Shown: positions 52,531 through 61,597, counted from the stretch's first letter. The stretch is 64,000 nt of DNA from Paenibacillus sp. MAHUQ-63 (GCF_028765165.1 NZ_JARADB010000001.1:992001-1056000); one strand, 5' to 3'. Notes: a model not told the origin generated them from the sequence alone. Made by a program: numbers and translations.

Positions 52531-53486
52531 AGCAATCCTCCCATCACGACGAAGCTGACGCCGTACAGCATGCGTACGGCGGTGACGATATCCCGCTGCG
52601 TCCGCGGCCGCAGCGGCCAGCCCATACGGGCGCGCTCGCTGGCCGCGCCGCCATAGACGTTCAGCCCGCCCAGCTCAATTCCGAGAGCCCCGGCGACAGC
52701 CGACTCCGGAATGCCGCTGTTCGGGCTGGGATGCAGGTGCGCGAAGCGGCGTATCGCCGCCGCTGCGCGCCTGCCCGAGAGGCCCGGCGACAGCAGGGCC
52801 ACGAGAATGAGCAGCAGGCCCGTGAGCCGGGCCGGCAGCCAGTTCATGGCGTCGTCCCAGCGGGCCGACGCCCAGCCGAAATGACGGTAACGGTCATTTC
52901 GGTAGCCGACCATCGAATCCAGCGTATTCGATGCCCGGTACAGCATCGCGAGCGGCGCCCCGCCGATGAGCGCATAGAAGAGCGGCGAAATCACCGCATC
53001 GACGATGTTCTCCGACACGGTCTCCACGACCGCGCGTGTCAGCTCTTCCTCGCCGAGCGCTGCCGTATCGCGGCCTACGATGTAGCCGGTGTACTTGCGG
53101 GCGCCGGCCAGATCGCCTGTACGCAGCGGATGATAAACGAGATACGCCGCATCCTTCAAACCTTTGATCGCTATCGTTGTCGAGATCAGCCACGTGCTGA
53201 CGGCGTAGCCCAGCCACACATGAACTTCCCGTGCAGCGAGCACAAGCAGCAGCACCGCGGCGAAGCTTAGCGCTACCGTCGAGACCGTCAGCACGACTCC
53301 TTTGGCCTTTTGCAGGGCAGGCCGGTCTCCGGCTACCCGCAGCCGGTCCTCGGACCTACGGATCCACCTGCCGATCCAAATGACAGGATGCGTCGGCCAC
53401 TTCGGATCGCCGATGATCCAATCGATTGCGATGGCGGCGGCCGTCATGCAGACGAGTTCCTGCCAAGAGTATATCCATATCATCAT
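52506..53486 (-). CDS. cbiB: adenosylcobinamide-phosphate synthase
   Basis: Membrane enzyme of 326 aa that attaches aminopropanol phosphate to adenosylcobyric acid. Family segments are IIGDPKWPTHPVIWIGR at the N-terminus, GRDTAALGEEELTRA, VETVSENIVDAVISPL, ASNTLDSMVGY and the C-terminal HPSPNSGIPESAVAGALG. About five membrane helices are visible. GGTGAA precedes the start. Usual length. Confidence 0.95.
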   Translation of the reverse strand: MMIWIYSWQELVCMTAAAIAIDWIIGDPKWPTHPVIWIGRWIRRSEDRLRVAGDRPALQKAKGVVLTVSTVALSFAAVLLLVLAAREVHVWLGYAVSTWLISTTIAIKGLKDAAYLVYHPLRTGDLAGARKYTGYIVGRDTAALGEEELTRAVVETVSENIVDAVISPLFYALIGGAPLAMLYRASNTLDSMVGYRNDRYRHFGWASARWDDAMNWLPARLTGLLLILVALLSPGLSGRRAAAAIRRFAHLHPSPNSGIPESAVAGALGIELGGLNVYGGAASERARMGWPLRPRTQRDIVTAVRMLYGVSFVVMGGLLCIWLVRL

Positions 53487-53492
53487 TTACAT

Positions 53493-54089
53493 TCACCGTT
53501 CCAGAAACGATTTACTTTCCCCCGGATGCGAGTCCAACCGGTAGGCTCTGCTTTTCAGCTCGATCGGGATACCCGCCGTCACAAGAAACACCTGCTCGCA
53601 CACCTCGGCCATGCGCTGGTTCATTCGTCCGGCCAGGTCGCGGTAGATGCGGCCAAGCGGATATTCCGGCACGATGCCGTCTCCGACCTCGTTGGTCACC
53701 AGGACGAGCTGTCCGTTGTACATAGACACCGTGGCGGCAAGCTCCTCCACATGCTTCATGACGAGCGCCGAAGCATCCTGTTCGTGTTCATAGTGAAGCA
53801 GCCAATTGCTGAGCCATAGCGTTAAACAATCCACCAGCACGACGGCTTCCCCGCCGCGCTCATGAAGCTGCTGCAGAAGCGCCTGCAGCTCGTACGGTTC
53901 CTCCCGGGTATCCCACGGAAACCCGGAGAGAAGCCGCTGCTGCTTATGCAGCTGCACCCGCTCCCTCATCTCCTCATCGTAGATTTGAGAGGTGGCAATA
54001 TATAATCCGCGCTCGGTTCCGTGCATCGCCAGCCTCTCGGCGAACGAGCTCTTGCCGCTGCGTGCGCCGCCCGTTACCAGTACCGCCAT
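53493..54089 (-). CDS. cobU: adenosylcobinamide kinase / guanylyltransferase
   Basis: Bifunctional enzyme of 198 aa that phosphorylates adenosylcobinamide and transfers GMP to it. The P-loop is VTGGARSGKSSFAE at the N-terminus, followed by YIATSQIYDEEM, VVLVDCLTLWLSN and VTNEVGDGIVPEYPLGR. The start ATG follows GGAGGCG. It lies 82 bp after cobT, the widest gap within the operon; I see no terminator or promoter in that gap. Confidence 0.96.
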   Translation of the reverse strand: MAVLVTGGARSGKSSFAERLAMHGTERGLYIATSQIYDEEMRERVQLHKQQRLLSGFPWDTREEPYELQALLQQLHERGGEAVVLVDCLTLWLSNWLLHYEHEQDASALVMKHVEELAATVSMYNGQLVLVTNEVGDGIVPEYPLGRIYRDLAGRMNQRMAEVCEQVFLVTAGIPIELKSRAYRLDSHPGESKSFLER

Positions 54090-54171
54090 GCCGCTTTCGC
54101 CTCCTTCTCTTGTTTCCTGGGAGGAAACCTGCTGTTCTCCTGATGTTCTCCCGCTTTCCTGCCGCTTATGG

Positions 54172-55260
54172 CTACTCCCGCGACACGCCTGCGCTTTCGA
54201 AGGTCGCCATCTCCCTCATGATCTTGCCTGCGGCTTCGATCAAGTTAAAAGCAAGCACCGCGCCCGTTCCTTCGCCCAGCCGCATATCCATCTGCAGCAT
54301 CGCCGAGAGGCCGACCGCTTCGAGCATGGCGGCATGGCCCTGCTCCTGCGACAAATGCGAGGCGAGCATATACGATGCGCTTCGAGGCGCGATCCGGCTC
54401 GCCACCAATGCCGCCGCCGACGAAATGAAGCCGTCGACGACAACCGGGCACCGGTTCTTCGCTGCGCCCAGAATAACCCCCACCAGTCCGGCGATCTCCA
54501 GCCCGCCGACTTTGCTCAGCACCTCTAGCGCGAAGTCTGCGCTATCTGAACCCGCCCCGGCCTGCTCCAGCTGCTCCGGGAGCAGTCCGTTCACGCTAAG
54601 CGCTCTGTTCACGACAGACTGCTTATGCAGCATCTTCGCGTCGTCGATGCCGGTTCCGCGGCCTACGGCGATTGCCGCCTCTGCGCCGGTCAGCGCGCAC
54701 AGCATGGCTGCACTGGCCGTCGTATTGCCGATCCCCATCTCGCCTGTGGCGAAGAGACGGTAGCCGTTCTGCGCCAGCTCATCCACCAGCTGAACGCCGG
54801 CCTCAACCGCATGTACGGCCTCCTCCGGCGTCAGCGCCGCTTCCTTGGCCATGTTGCGCGTACCTTTCCTGACTTTGCGCGAAACGAGACCCGGATGCTC
54901 CAGATCGGCGTTAACGCCCATGTCCACGCACACCACATCCGCACCGGCATGACGCGCAAGCACATTGACTGCGGCGCCGCCCTGCAGGAAGTTCATGACC
55001 ATCTGCGGTGTCACCTCCGCCGGGAACGCACTGATGCCTTCCTCGCACACGCCGTGATCGCCGGCCATCACAATGACCGCCTTCTGATCGAACACCGGCT
55101 TGATTTCTCCCGTAATTCCCGCAACCTGGCGGGCAATATCCTCCAATTTGCCGAGGCTGCCCTGCGGCTTGGTCAATTGATTCAAATGGTCGTTAGCCTG
55201 TTTCACGACGTCCAGATCGATAGGCTCGATTGCTTCAATAATCGCATTCAGTTTGCTCAT
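54172..55260 (-). CDS. cobT: nicotinate-nucleotide-dimethylbenzimidazole phosphoribosyltransferase
   Basis: Enzyme of about 362 aa that makes alpha-ribazole phosphate, the lower-ligand precursor. Family signatures are LTKPQGSLGKLEDIA, VMAGDHGVCEEGISAFP, FATGEMGIGNTTASAA, GRGTGIDD and the C-terminal LGEGTGAVLAFNLI with the catalytic Glu. The start is probably MSKLNAI at 55260; an ATG 12 bases upstream directly abuts the GGAGG site. Confidence 0.96.
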   Translation of the reverse strand: MSKLNAIIEAIEPIDLDVVKQANDHLNQLTKPQGSLGKLEDIARQVAGITGEIKPVFDQKAVIVMAGDHGVCEEGISAFPAEVTPQMVMNFLQGGAAVNVLARHAGADVVCVDMGVNADLEHPGLVSRKVRKGTRNMAKEAALTPEEAVHAVEAGVQLVDELAQNGYRLFATGEMGIGNTTASAAMLCALTGAEAAIAVGRGTGIDDAKMLHKQSVVNRALSVNGLLPEQLEQAGAGSDSADFALEVLSKVGGLEIAGLVGVILGAAKNRCPVVVDGFISSAAALVASRIAPRSASYMLASHLSQEQGHAAMLEAVGLSAMLQMDMRLGEGTGAVLAFNLIEAAGKIMREMATFESAGVSRE

Positions 55261-55291
55261 CTCATCATTCATCCTCCGATTGGCTTCTCCA

Positions 55292-56068
55292 CTATTTCCC
55301 CGGCTGCAGCAAAATTTGCGGCGCTTGGTTCACTGGATGCTGCAGAACGATAGGCTCTGTTCCGTATACTTTGGCAATCAACTCGCTCGTCATAATCTCG
55401 GCCGGTGTTCCAATGGCGGCAAGCGTTCCGTTATGTACGACCATCAGCCTTGTACAGTACTGGGCAGCCAAATTCAAATCATGCAGGACGGCGACGACCG
55501 TCAACTGCGATTCCTGCTGCCACTCCCGGATATAGTCCATCATTTGTACCTGATAGCCGATATCCAGGAACGTGGTCGGTTCGTCCAGCATGAGAAGCCG
55601 CGGCTGCTGCGCCATCACCTTCGCCAGCGCGACCCGCTGCCGCTCCCCTCCGCTGAGGCGCTCGATCGTACGCTCTACGAGCCCTTCCAAATGCAGCTTG
55701 CGGATAATTCCGGCAATCAAACCCTCCGCATCCGCGGTATCTTCGCTCAGCCAATTCTGGAACGGGTACCTCCCCATTTCCACCACTTCGCGAATGGTGA
55801 AGCCGATCGGCGGCAGCGCATCCTGCTGCAGGACGGCGAGCCACCTGGCCAGCTCCTTGCGAGAATACGAAGAAGCTGGGCGTCCGTCCAGATGGACCGA
55901 GCCTTTGGTGACCGGATCCACGCCCGAGAGCAGGCGAAGCAAGGTTGATTTCCCGCTGCCGTTAGGTCCGATGATACCGAAAAACTCGCCGTGCTTGACT
56001 TCGAAAGAAAGATTGGCCAGCACCTGCTGGGTATGAAAGTTTTGGGAAAGCTGCTCCACTTTAATCAT
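55292..56068 (-). CDS. btuD: corrinoid/iron-type ABC transporter ATP-binding protein
   Basis: ATPase of 258 aa. Walker A is GPNGSGKSTLLRLL, the signature is ERLSGGERQRVALAK, Walker B is LLMLDEPTTFLD and the switch His is in VVAVLHDLN. This FecE/BtuD-type family also serves siderophores, but the cobalamin riboswitch and the operon point to corrinoids. GAGG lies before the ATG within the btuC stop region. Confidence 0.92.
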   Translation of the reverse strand: MIKVEQLSQNFHTQQVLANLSFEVKHGEFFGIIGPNGSGKSTLLRLLSGVDPVTKGSVHLDGRPASSYSRKELARWLAVLQQDALPPIGFTIREVVEMGRYPFQNWLSEDTADAEGLIAGIIRKLHLEGLVERTIERLSGGERQRVALAKVMAQQPRLLMLDEPTTFLDIGYQVQMMDYIREWQQESQLTVVAVLHDLNLAAQYCTRLMVVHNGTLAAIGTPAEIMTSELIAKVYGTEPIVLQHPVNQAPQILLQPGK

Positions 56069-56072
56069 GTGT

Positions 56073-57110
56073 TCAACCTCTTAACGTTTTCTTATCCTTA
56101 TGTAGCAAATACGCAAAAAATGGCGCTCCCAGGAAGGCTGTAATCACACCTAACGGAATCTCCGTCGGACTAAGCAGCGTCCGTGCGAGCGTATCCGCCC
56201 AGAGCACATAAATGCCGCCGCCGATCGCCGACAGCGGAATAATGAGCCGGTAATCCGGGCCGGCCAGCAAGCGCACCAAGTGGGGGACGATAAGCCCCAC
56301 GAATCCGATGACCCCGGCTACCGATACGGCGGCTGCCGTGATGAAGGTGGCAACGATAAGGACAATCAGCTTCGTCCGTTCAACATGCACACCCAGATGC
56401 GATGCCTGCCGCTCGCCGAGCGCCAGCAGGTTGAGCGACCTTGCATAGCCTAGCAGAATGATAAGTCCGATGAGCAAATACGGCGTAATAATCGTGATGT
56501 ACGGCCATCCCCGCATGGCCAGGCTGCCCATTAGCCAGAAAATAATCTCATTGATGACCTGTTTGGAAATCGATACCATGAAGGAAACGATAGCGCCCAG
56601 AAAAGCCTGCATCACGACGCCGGAGAGAATGAGCGTCTCCATCTTCAATTTCCCGTCGATCTGTGCCAGCCTGAGAACGAGAAACAAAGAAATGAGCCCT
56701 GTCGCAAAAGCGACGATCGGGACCGTCCATTGACCGAACAAGGCCATCTGCAGCCCGAAATAGATTAGAAATGCCGCACCGACCGAAGCGCCCGAAGAAA
56801 CGCCGAGCGCATAAGGATCGGCCAGCGGATTGCGGAGCACGCCTTGAAACGCCGCGCCGGCGACAGAGAGCGACGCTCCGACCAGAATGCCGAGCAGTAC
56901 GCGCGGGAAGCGTACTTTATTAATGATTTGCTCCGCGGATTGCTCCCACGTGACAGGGATATAATCTCCAATCCACGGGATATGTTTACCGAGGATGCCG
57001 GCGATCTGCATCGCCGGAAGGCTGGCCGTCCCCAGCGATAAACTTCCCAGAATAGAAAGAAGAAGGAGTATCGCTCCTACTCCTCCCCACAGCATCAGTT
57101 TTCTTTTCAT
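56073..57110 (-). CDS. btuC: corrinoid ABC transporter permease (FecCD type)
   Basis: Permease of 345 aa with about ten membrane helices. Family segments are RFPRVLLGILVGASLSVAGAAFQ (16 and more residues typical of FecCD permeases), NPLADPYALGVSSGAS and GFVGLIVPHLVRLL. It starts at the base after the btuF stop codon and precedes btuD by four bases, so the three subunits are coupled. Specificity is inferred from the riboswitch and neighbours. Confidence 0.92.
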   Translation of the reverse strand: MKRKLMLWGGVGAILLLLSILGSLSLGTASLPAMQIAGILGKHIPWIGDYIPVTWEQSAEQIINKVRFPRVLLGILVGASLSVAGAAFQGVLRNPLADPYALGVSSGASVGAAFLIYFGLQMALFGQWTVPIVAFATGLISLFLVLRLAQIDGKLKMETLILSGVVMQAFLGAIVSFMVSISKQVINEIIFWLMGSLAMRGWPYITIITPYLLIGLIILLGYARSLNLLALGERQASHLGVHVERTKLIVLIVATFITAAAVSVAGVIGFVGLIVPHLVRLLAGPDYRLIIPLSAIGGGIYVLWADTLARTLLSPTEIPLGVITAFLGAPFFAYLLHKDKKTLRG

Positions 57111-58124
57111 TTATTTCACCAGTTCGGGATAGATGCCTTTCGCCATTTCCAGCAGTCCGTCCGTCAATCTGGGACCCGGGCGGCTCAGCAGGTTCTGATC
57201 AAGGCCGATGACCTGCTTGTTCTTCACAGCATCAATCGCATCCCATCCGCTTCTCGTGCGAATGATTTCGTCAAGAGACTTCTTGCTCTTGCTGTCGATG
57301 ACTCCGTTCGCGAACAGAATGACCGCCGGGTTCTGTGCGATAATTTTCTCTTCGCTGATTTGGTACCAGCCTTTCGTGTCGCTGGCTACGTTAATGCCGC
57401 CGGACAGCTTGATGAGCTCGTCCATGAATTCGCCGCTGCCGACTGTCCAGCCCGGGCTGAATTCAATGTATACTTTCTTCTTGTTCTCCTGCTTCACGTC
57501 TTTGACGGCATCGACAACCTTCTGACGGTCCGCTTTCATCTTAGCCACCAATTTCGCCGCTTGCTCCTGGCGATCTGTAATCAAGCCGTACGTTTCAATA
57601 TTCGCCATCGCATCGTCCAGCGTTTTGGGCTCCACTTTGAACACATTGATGTTTAGTTGACGCAGCTTCTCAACCGTGTCCGCTTTCATCGAAACACCGG
57701 TAAACACGATGTTCGCACCAGATGCGATCAATGCTTCCTGATTCGGCTTCGTAATGCTGCCTAACTTGGGCTTCGACTTCGCCGCTTCCGGATAATCGTC
57801 GAAATCGGATACGCCTACGATGTTGGCTTCCAAGCCAAGCGCGAAGAGCGCCTCCGTTTCGGCCGGCGACACCGATGCAATCCGCTCAGGCGCCTTATCG
57901 AACGTAAACTCTTTACCCGTAGCATCCTTAATTTTGAGCGGATATGCCGTCTTCTTGGCCGCTGCCGGCGTTGCAGTCGCAACCGGCGCTTTCGTCGCCT
58001 CTCCGCCCAGCTTCGACGGGTTCGTAATCTCCGCTTCTTTCTGGCCGCAGGCCGCCAAACTAACCGCCGTCGTTAGAGCGACGGTGAGGACTAACGCTCT
58101 TCGCATCCATTTCTTTTGCTGCAT
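57111..58124 (-). CDS. btuF: corrinoid-binding lipoprotein
   Basis: Extracellular binding protein of 337 aa. The signal peptide ends in LAAC (lipidated Cys near residue 26), followed by a linker rich in Ala, Thr and Pro. A family 8 periplasmic-binding domain follows (RIASVSPAETEALFALGLE, VGVSDFDDYPEAAKSKPK, ARTRSGWDAIDAVKNK-like end). I chose the ATG at 58124 after AGAGGG; upstream in-frame codons belong to the riboswitch region. First gene of the cobalamin operon. Confidence 0.92.
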   Translation of the reverse strand: MQQKKWMRRALVLTVALTTAVSLAACGQKEAEITNPSKLGGEATKAPVATATPAAAKKTAYPLKIKDATGKEFTFDKAPERIASVSPAETEALFALGLEANIVGVSDFDDYPEAAKSKPKLGSITKPNQEALIASGANIVFTGVSMKADTVEKLRQLNINVFKVEPKTLDDAMANIETYGLITDRQEQAAKLVAKMKADRQKVVDAVKDVKQENKKKVYIEFSPGWTVGSGEFMDELIKLSGGINVASDTKGWYQISEEKIIAQNPAVILFANGVIDSKSKKSLDEIIRTRSGWDAIDAVKNKQVIGLDQNLLSRPGPRLTDGLLEMAKGIYPELVK

Positions 58125-58172
58125 AAGTAAACCCTCTTTCTTCTCTCGTGATATTCGAATAACCTCAATCGC

Positions 58173-58450
58173 AAAAAGCCCCTCTGTTCCGAAGAACAAA
58201 GGGGACGATAAATCGTGGCGCTCAGCAACCTGTGCGTTGCCTCCTGATTTAACGCGATCCTTTTCCTCGAAGGATGTCGTAACGGCACCATAGGCAGGTA
58301 TCCTGACTTTCCGGCATCATCCATGACCGGATTACAGTGGCGGGACCGCGCCGGACTCTAACCGGCTTCCCTATTAAGCGGCAACCCCCGTCGGACATCT
58401 CTCGCGAGACGCTTCAAGCTGGCTTGCCGGCACCTATGGCTGCATATTGA
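58173..58450 (-). ncRNA. cobalamin riboswitch with terminator
   Basis: On the minus strand the 5' helix starts with CCATAGGTGCCGGCAAGCC. GTCCCGCCACTGTAATCCGG follows, then the B12 box GTCAGGATACCTGCC (58293-58307). A terminator follows at 58173-58201: CCCCTtTGTTC-TTCG-GAACAgAGGGG and a T-run. Adenosylcobalamin should switch off the uptake and late-synthesis operon. Confidence 0.97.
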
Positions 58451-58483
58451 CTATCAGTCTATTCGTCGATTATAGACGTCTTG

Positions 58484-59014
58484 TTACTTTTGTGCAATCA
58501 CTTTCAGCACTTGCTTCGCTTCTTCAAGCTTCGGCGCATTGACAGGAATGAAGGCGATAAGGCCCTTCCCTTCGAAGCCCTGCTCTTTCATCCATTTGTT
58601 CCCGGCGAGCGGAATGCCATACAGATGCTTCTCGGCAGGCTTGCCCTCCTCGGCGATCTCGATGACCCCCTCCGGGTAATCCTCCGGCTTAATCGTCTCA
58701 TCCAGGTTAACGAATCCGGCCTGCTGGCTCAAGCCTTTGAATTGCTCCTCGCCCAGGATGAAGATACCGTTGCCTCCGGCCGCGAGTTCGACAATCATTT
58801 TCTCCATTGAAAAAATAGGGGATGTATTCAGCTTGACGGTAGGCGTCTCGCCAATTTTCGATTTGAGGGAAGCTTCCAGCTTCTCGCCTGCTTCGCTTGG
58901 AAATCCGTTTGCACCCATGACAAATATGGAAACATCCGGCTTCGGTCCGCCGCATCCCGCCAGCATGATCATCAAAGCCGACATCAGCATTACAACAAGC
59001 AATTTCACTTTCAT
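58484..59014 (-). CDS. hypothetical lipoprotein, 176 aa
   Basis: A signal peptide with lipobox LAGC (Cys near residue 21) is followed by GGPKPDVSIFVMGANGFPSE. The mature domain is alpha-beta and looks like one lobe of a solute-binding protein (IFSMEKMIVELAAGGNGIFI, KHLYGIPLAGNKWMKEQ), too short for a complete transporter subunit. No permease follows. It is the gene just upstream of the cobalamin riboswitch on the same strand. GGAGG precedes the start by 11 bases. Function unknown. Confidence 0.7.
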   Translation of the reverse strand: MKVKLLVVMLMSALMIMLAGCGGPKPDVSIFVMGANGFPSEAGEKLEASLKSKIGETPTVKLNTSPIFSMEKMIVELAAGGNGIFILGEEQFKGLSQQAGFVNLDETIKPEDYPEGVIEIAEEGKPAEKHLYGIPLAGNKWMKEQGFEGKGLIAFIPVNAPKLEEAKQVLKVIAQK

Positions 59015-59075
59015 GTTGTCCTAGTACCTCCGTATTCGGTCTGCATTTATCGATAGTCGCGAGAAAAGCCGGCTT

Positions 59076-59342
59076 TCACCGACTTTTCTTCCCGCTATTC
59101 ATATATTCATTTATTTTGAGATCAAGAATCGTGCTGAGCTCCACGACAGCATCCGAGGTCATTTCTTCCCCGTCGATCACCATCTGCTCTAGCCTGCGTC
59201 GCAGAGAATGAATCTCTTCTTCCAGTAAGTTAAGGGAGTTTCGCTTCTTGGCACGCTTAGTCAACCAACGTTGTCCGAATTCTTGTTCATTGATTTGCAT
59301 CTGATTTCGATAGGTTGATAGTTGGTATTCAAGAAAAGCCAT
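59076..59342 (-). CDS. Spo0E-like aspartyl-phosphate phosphatase family protein
   Basis: Small helical protein of 88 aa. The pair of helices LLEEEIHSLRRRLEQMV and VVELSTILDLKINEYMN fits the Spo0E family, whose motif SxxLDxxI is seen as STILDLKI near residue 70. Such proteins dephosphorylate Spo0A-P and delay sporulation. The N-terminal 35 residues are an addition compared with the shortest family members. GGAGGGAT precedes the ATG. Confidence 0.75.
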   Translation of the reverse strand: MAFLEYQLSTYRNQMQINEQEFGQRWLTKRAKKRNSLNLLEEEIHSLRRRLEQMVIDGEEMTSDAVVELSTILDLKINEYMNSGKKSR

Positions 59343-59409
59343 GCTTATCCCTCCTTACTACAAGAATACCAGTTTTCATGAATAATTCATATACATTTTT
59401 CCTGTACAA

Positions 59410-60615
59410 TTACAATTTTTTCAGAAAATTTCCGATTCTTTCTAAGGCTTCATTCAGCTGAGAAACACTGTACGCATAGGAGCAGCGAAGGAAGCCTTCG
59501 CCGCCTAATCCGAATACATCTCCTGGTACGGCAGCCACTTTGGCTTCGAATAAAAGTCTCTGCGCGAACTCATCCGATGTTAGTCCCGTTGCGACAACGC
59601 TCGGGAAGGCATAGAATGCGCCCTGCGGTTCATGACACTCGAGTCCGATGTCCCGGAATCCTTTGACCACCAGCCGTCTGCGTTGATTATAGGATTCCAT
59701 CATGCGGTCCTTTTCTTCCAAACCGTTGGTCAGCGCCTCATGAGCGGCAACCTGCCCCATAATCGGTGCGCACATCACCGTGTATTGATGAATTTTGGTC
59801 ATAGCCGAAATCAATTCGCGATGTCCGCATGCATAGCCCATTCTCCAGCCTGTCATGGCAAAAGCTTTGGAGAACCCGCTCACCAGAATCGTCCGATCCT
59901 TCATGCCCGGAACCGCCGCGAAACTGACATGCTTCTGACCATAAGTCAATTCGGCATAAATTTCATCGGAAATAACGATAAGATCGTGTTCCTCCACAAC
60001 CTTGGCAATCGGCAGCCAGTCCTCGTAGCTCATAATGCCGCCGGTCGGATTGCTCGGATAGCACAGAATCAAAATTTTGGAACGCGGCGTGATCGCATCG
60101 CGAAGCGCCTGCTCCGTTAATTTGAACTGGTCCTTCGCGAAAGTTTCGATTCCGACTGCAACGCCTCCGCTAATACTCGTAATCGGCGAGTATGAAATGT
60201 AGCATGGCTCCGGGATCAGAATTTCGTCGCCAGGCGTAATCAACGCGCGCAGCGCCAAGTCGATCGCTTCACTGCCCCCGACGGTCACAAGCACTTCATT
60301 CGACGGCTCATATTTCACTTTGAACGACGTGTACAAATAATTGGCAATCGCTTCGCGAAGCTCCGGAATACCGGAGTTCGGCGTATATTTCGTTCTGCCG
60401 CGCTCCAGGGCGTACACCGCCGCTTCACGCACATGCCAAGGGGTGGAGAAATCAGGCTCACCAACGCCAAGCGAAATAATATCGTCTTTGCTATTGCTGA
60501 CCAAATCAAAAAACTTCCGAATGCCCGAAGGCTTCATTTCGCGTACGGCAGGAGCCAAATAGTCCTGCATCGATTTAATTTTGCTCGGTTGGATTACTGT
60601 CTCATTTTTGATCAT
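59410..60615 (-). CDS. alaT: class I aminotransferase (AlaT/YugH-like)
   Basis: PLP aminotransferase of 401 aa. The PLP lysine is in LVSGFSKAFAMTGWRMGYA; YPSNPTGGIM and VISDEIYAEL are present, and the substrate Arg is in GGEGFLRCSYA. It lies 15 bp after an Lrp/AsnC-type regulator, the same order as yugG-yugH (alaR-alaT) of Bacillus, where the enzyme is an alanine transaminase. The N-terminal 15-20 residues are longer than usual. Substrate assignment rests on this context. Confidence 0.8.
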   Translation of the reverse strand: MIKNETVIQPSKIKSMQDYLAPAVREMKPSGIRKFFDLVSNSKDDIISLGVGEPDFSTPWHVREAAVYALERGRTKYTPNSGIPELREAIANYLYTSFKVKYEPSNEVLVTVGGSEAIDLALRALITPGDEILIPEPCYISYSPITSISGGVAVGIETFAKDQFKLTEQALRDAITPRSKILILCYPSNPTGGIMSYEDWLPIAKVVEEHDLIVISDEIYAELTYGQKHVSFAAVPGMKDRTILVSGFSKAFAMTGWRMGYACGHRELISAMTKIHQYTVMCAPIMGQVAAHEALTNGLEEKDRMMESYNQRRRLVVKGFRDIGLECHEPQGAFYAFPSVVATGLTSDEFAQRLLFEAKVAAVPGDVFGLGGEGFLRCSYAYSVSQLNEALERIGNFLKKL

Positions 60616-60630
60616 GGCTCTACCTCACCT

Positions 60631-61122
60631 TTACGGGGAGACCAGCATCCGATGATCGTCCGCTTGATCCTCGAAAATGATGCCGTCCTGTTTGTATTTT
60701 TTCAAAATAAAATTCGTTTTGGTCGAAAGCACGCGATCGATCGGCGACAATTTGTTGGACACGAAGGAAGCAACCTGCTTCAGGGAATTGCCTTCGACCT
60801 CAACAAGCAAGTCATAAGCGCCGGACATTAGATAGACTGATTTGACTTCAGGATATAAATAGATCCTTTCCGCAATGGCGTCGAACCCGCGTCCGCGTTC
60901 AGGCGTAATTTGCACTTCAATCAGGGCGGTAACCTTTTCGTCATCCACTTTGCTCCAGTTCACGACTGTGGCGTACTTGACGATGACCTTATCCGCTTCC
61001 ATCTCGCTTATCGCTCGCGCCACCTCTTCCACCGCCGTTCCTAACATTGTGGCGATGAGTTCCGCACTGCGGCGGGCGTCTTCTTTCAGTAATTCGAGAA
61101 TTTTGAGCTTCAAAGTATCCAT
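60631..61122 (-). CDS. alaR: Lrp/AsnC-family regulator (AlaR/YugG-like)
   Basis: Regulator of 163 aa. The N-terminal winged helix (about 1-60; LKILELLKEDARRSAELIATML) is followed by a RAM ligand-binding domain (about 70-150; VTALIEVQITPERGRGFDAIA, VYLMSGAYDLLVEVEG). Length and order match YugG/AlaR, which regulates its own operon with the aminotransferase. AAAGGTAGG precedes the start. A long palindrome about 100 bp upstream is a likely operator. Confidence 0.85.
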   Translation of the reverse strand: MDTLKLKILELLKEDARRSAELIATMLGTAVEEVARAISEMEADKVIVKYATVVNWSKVDDEKVTALIEVQITPERGRGFDAIAERIYLYPEVKSVYLMSGAYDLLVEVEGNSLKQVASFVSNKLSPIDRVLSTKTNFILKKYKQDGIIFEDQADDHRMLVSP

Positions 61123-61218
61123 GGTTAAACCTACCTTTCTAGAATCTTAATACGTTCATCCTTTAATCTTACAATGAATTGCCATCCCAATTCAATTACT
61201 CTGCCAAGCAAATTTTCA

Positions 61219-61244
61219 GATAATTTGTGTATATTCAAATTATC
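61219..61244. promoter_or_regulatory. 26-bp palindrome, candidate AlaR operator
   Basis: GATAATTTG and CAAATTATC flank an 8-base AT-rich spacer as a perfect inverted repeat, about 97 bp upstream of the alaR-like start. AT-rich palindromes are usual targets of Lrp-family dimers. Confidence 0.55.
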
Positions 61245-61255
61245 CTATCGTACTA

Positions 61256-61287
61256 ACAAAAAAGCCGCCTGATAATCAGGCAGCTTA
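61256..61287 (-). terminator. terminator of the 96-aa gene
   Basis: AAGCtGCCTGAT and ATCAGGCgGCTT form a stem with a run of six T on the minus strand. Confidence 0.85.
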
Positions 61288-61306
61288 CTATCGTTCCATA
61301 TTAAAA

Positions 61307-61597
61307 TTATCCATGCAGCGACCCGAATTTGGATTCGGCTTTGAGCAGCTTCGTCACCATCGGTTCTATTTCGCGATGCTCGTAAGCAGGGCGAACATGG
61401 ATGCTTGGCTCCCCGGCCAGGCAGCCGATGCCGACCAGCTTGTTCTCGTCATAGACGGATATGACGTGTCCCGCTTGAAGCTGATTCCAGTCCACGGGAT
61501 GCCCGCATCCATTCATTATGCATTCTTCTGTATATGTTCGAATAAATTCATTCCATTGATCGTATTCCGGAATCTCGTTAATATAGGCTAGTTTCAC
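61307..61597 (-). CDS. hypothetical protein, 96 aa (GNAT-fragment-like)
   Basis: Soluble protein starting at a GTG three bases after GAGAGGTGG; a longer frame to 61666 has no ribosome binding site. The middle part (AGHVISVYDENKLVGIGCL) looks like the first strands of a GNAT acetyltransferase, and HREIEPMVTKLLK like a following helix. The acetyl-CoA loop is missing, so it may be a small relative or a binding protein. Function unknown. Confidence 0.6.
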   Translation of the reverse strand: MKLAYINEIPEYDQWNEFIRTYTEECIMNGCGHPVDWNQLQAGHVISVYDENKLVGIGCLAGEPSIHVRPAYEHREIEPMVTKLLKAESKFGSLHG

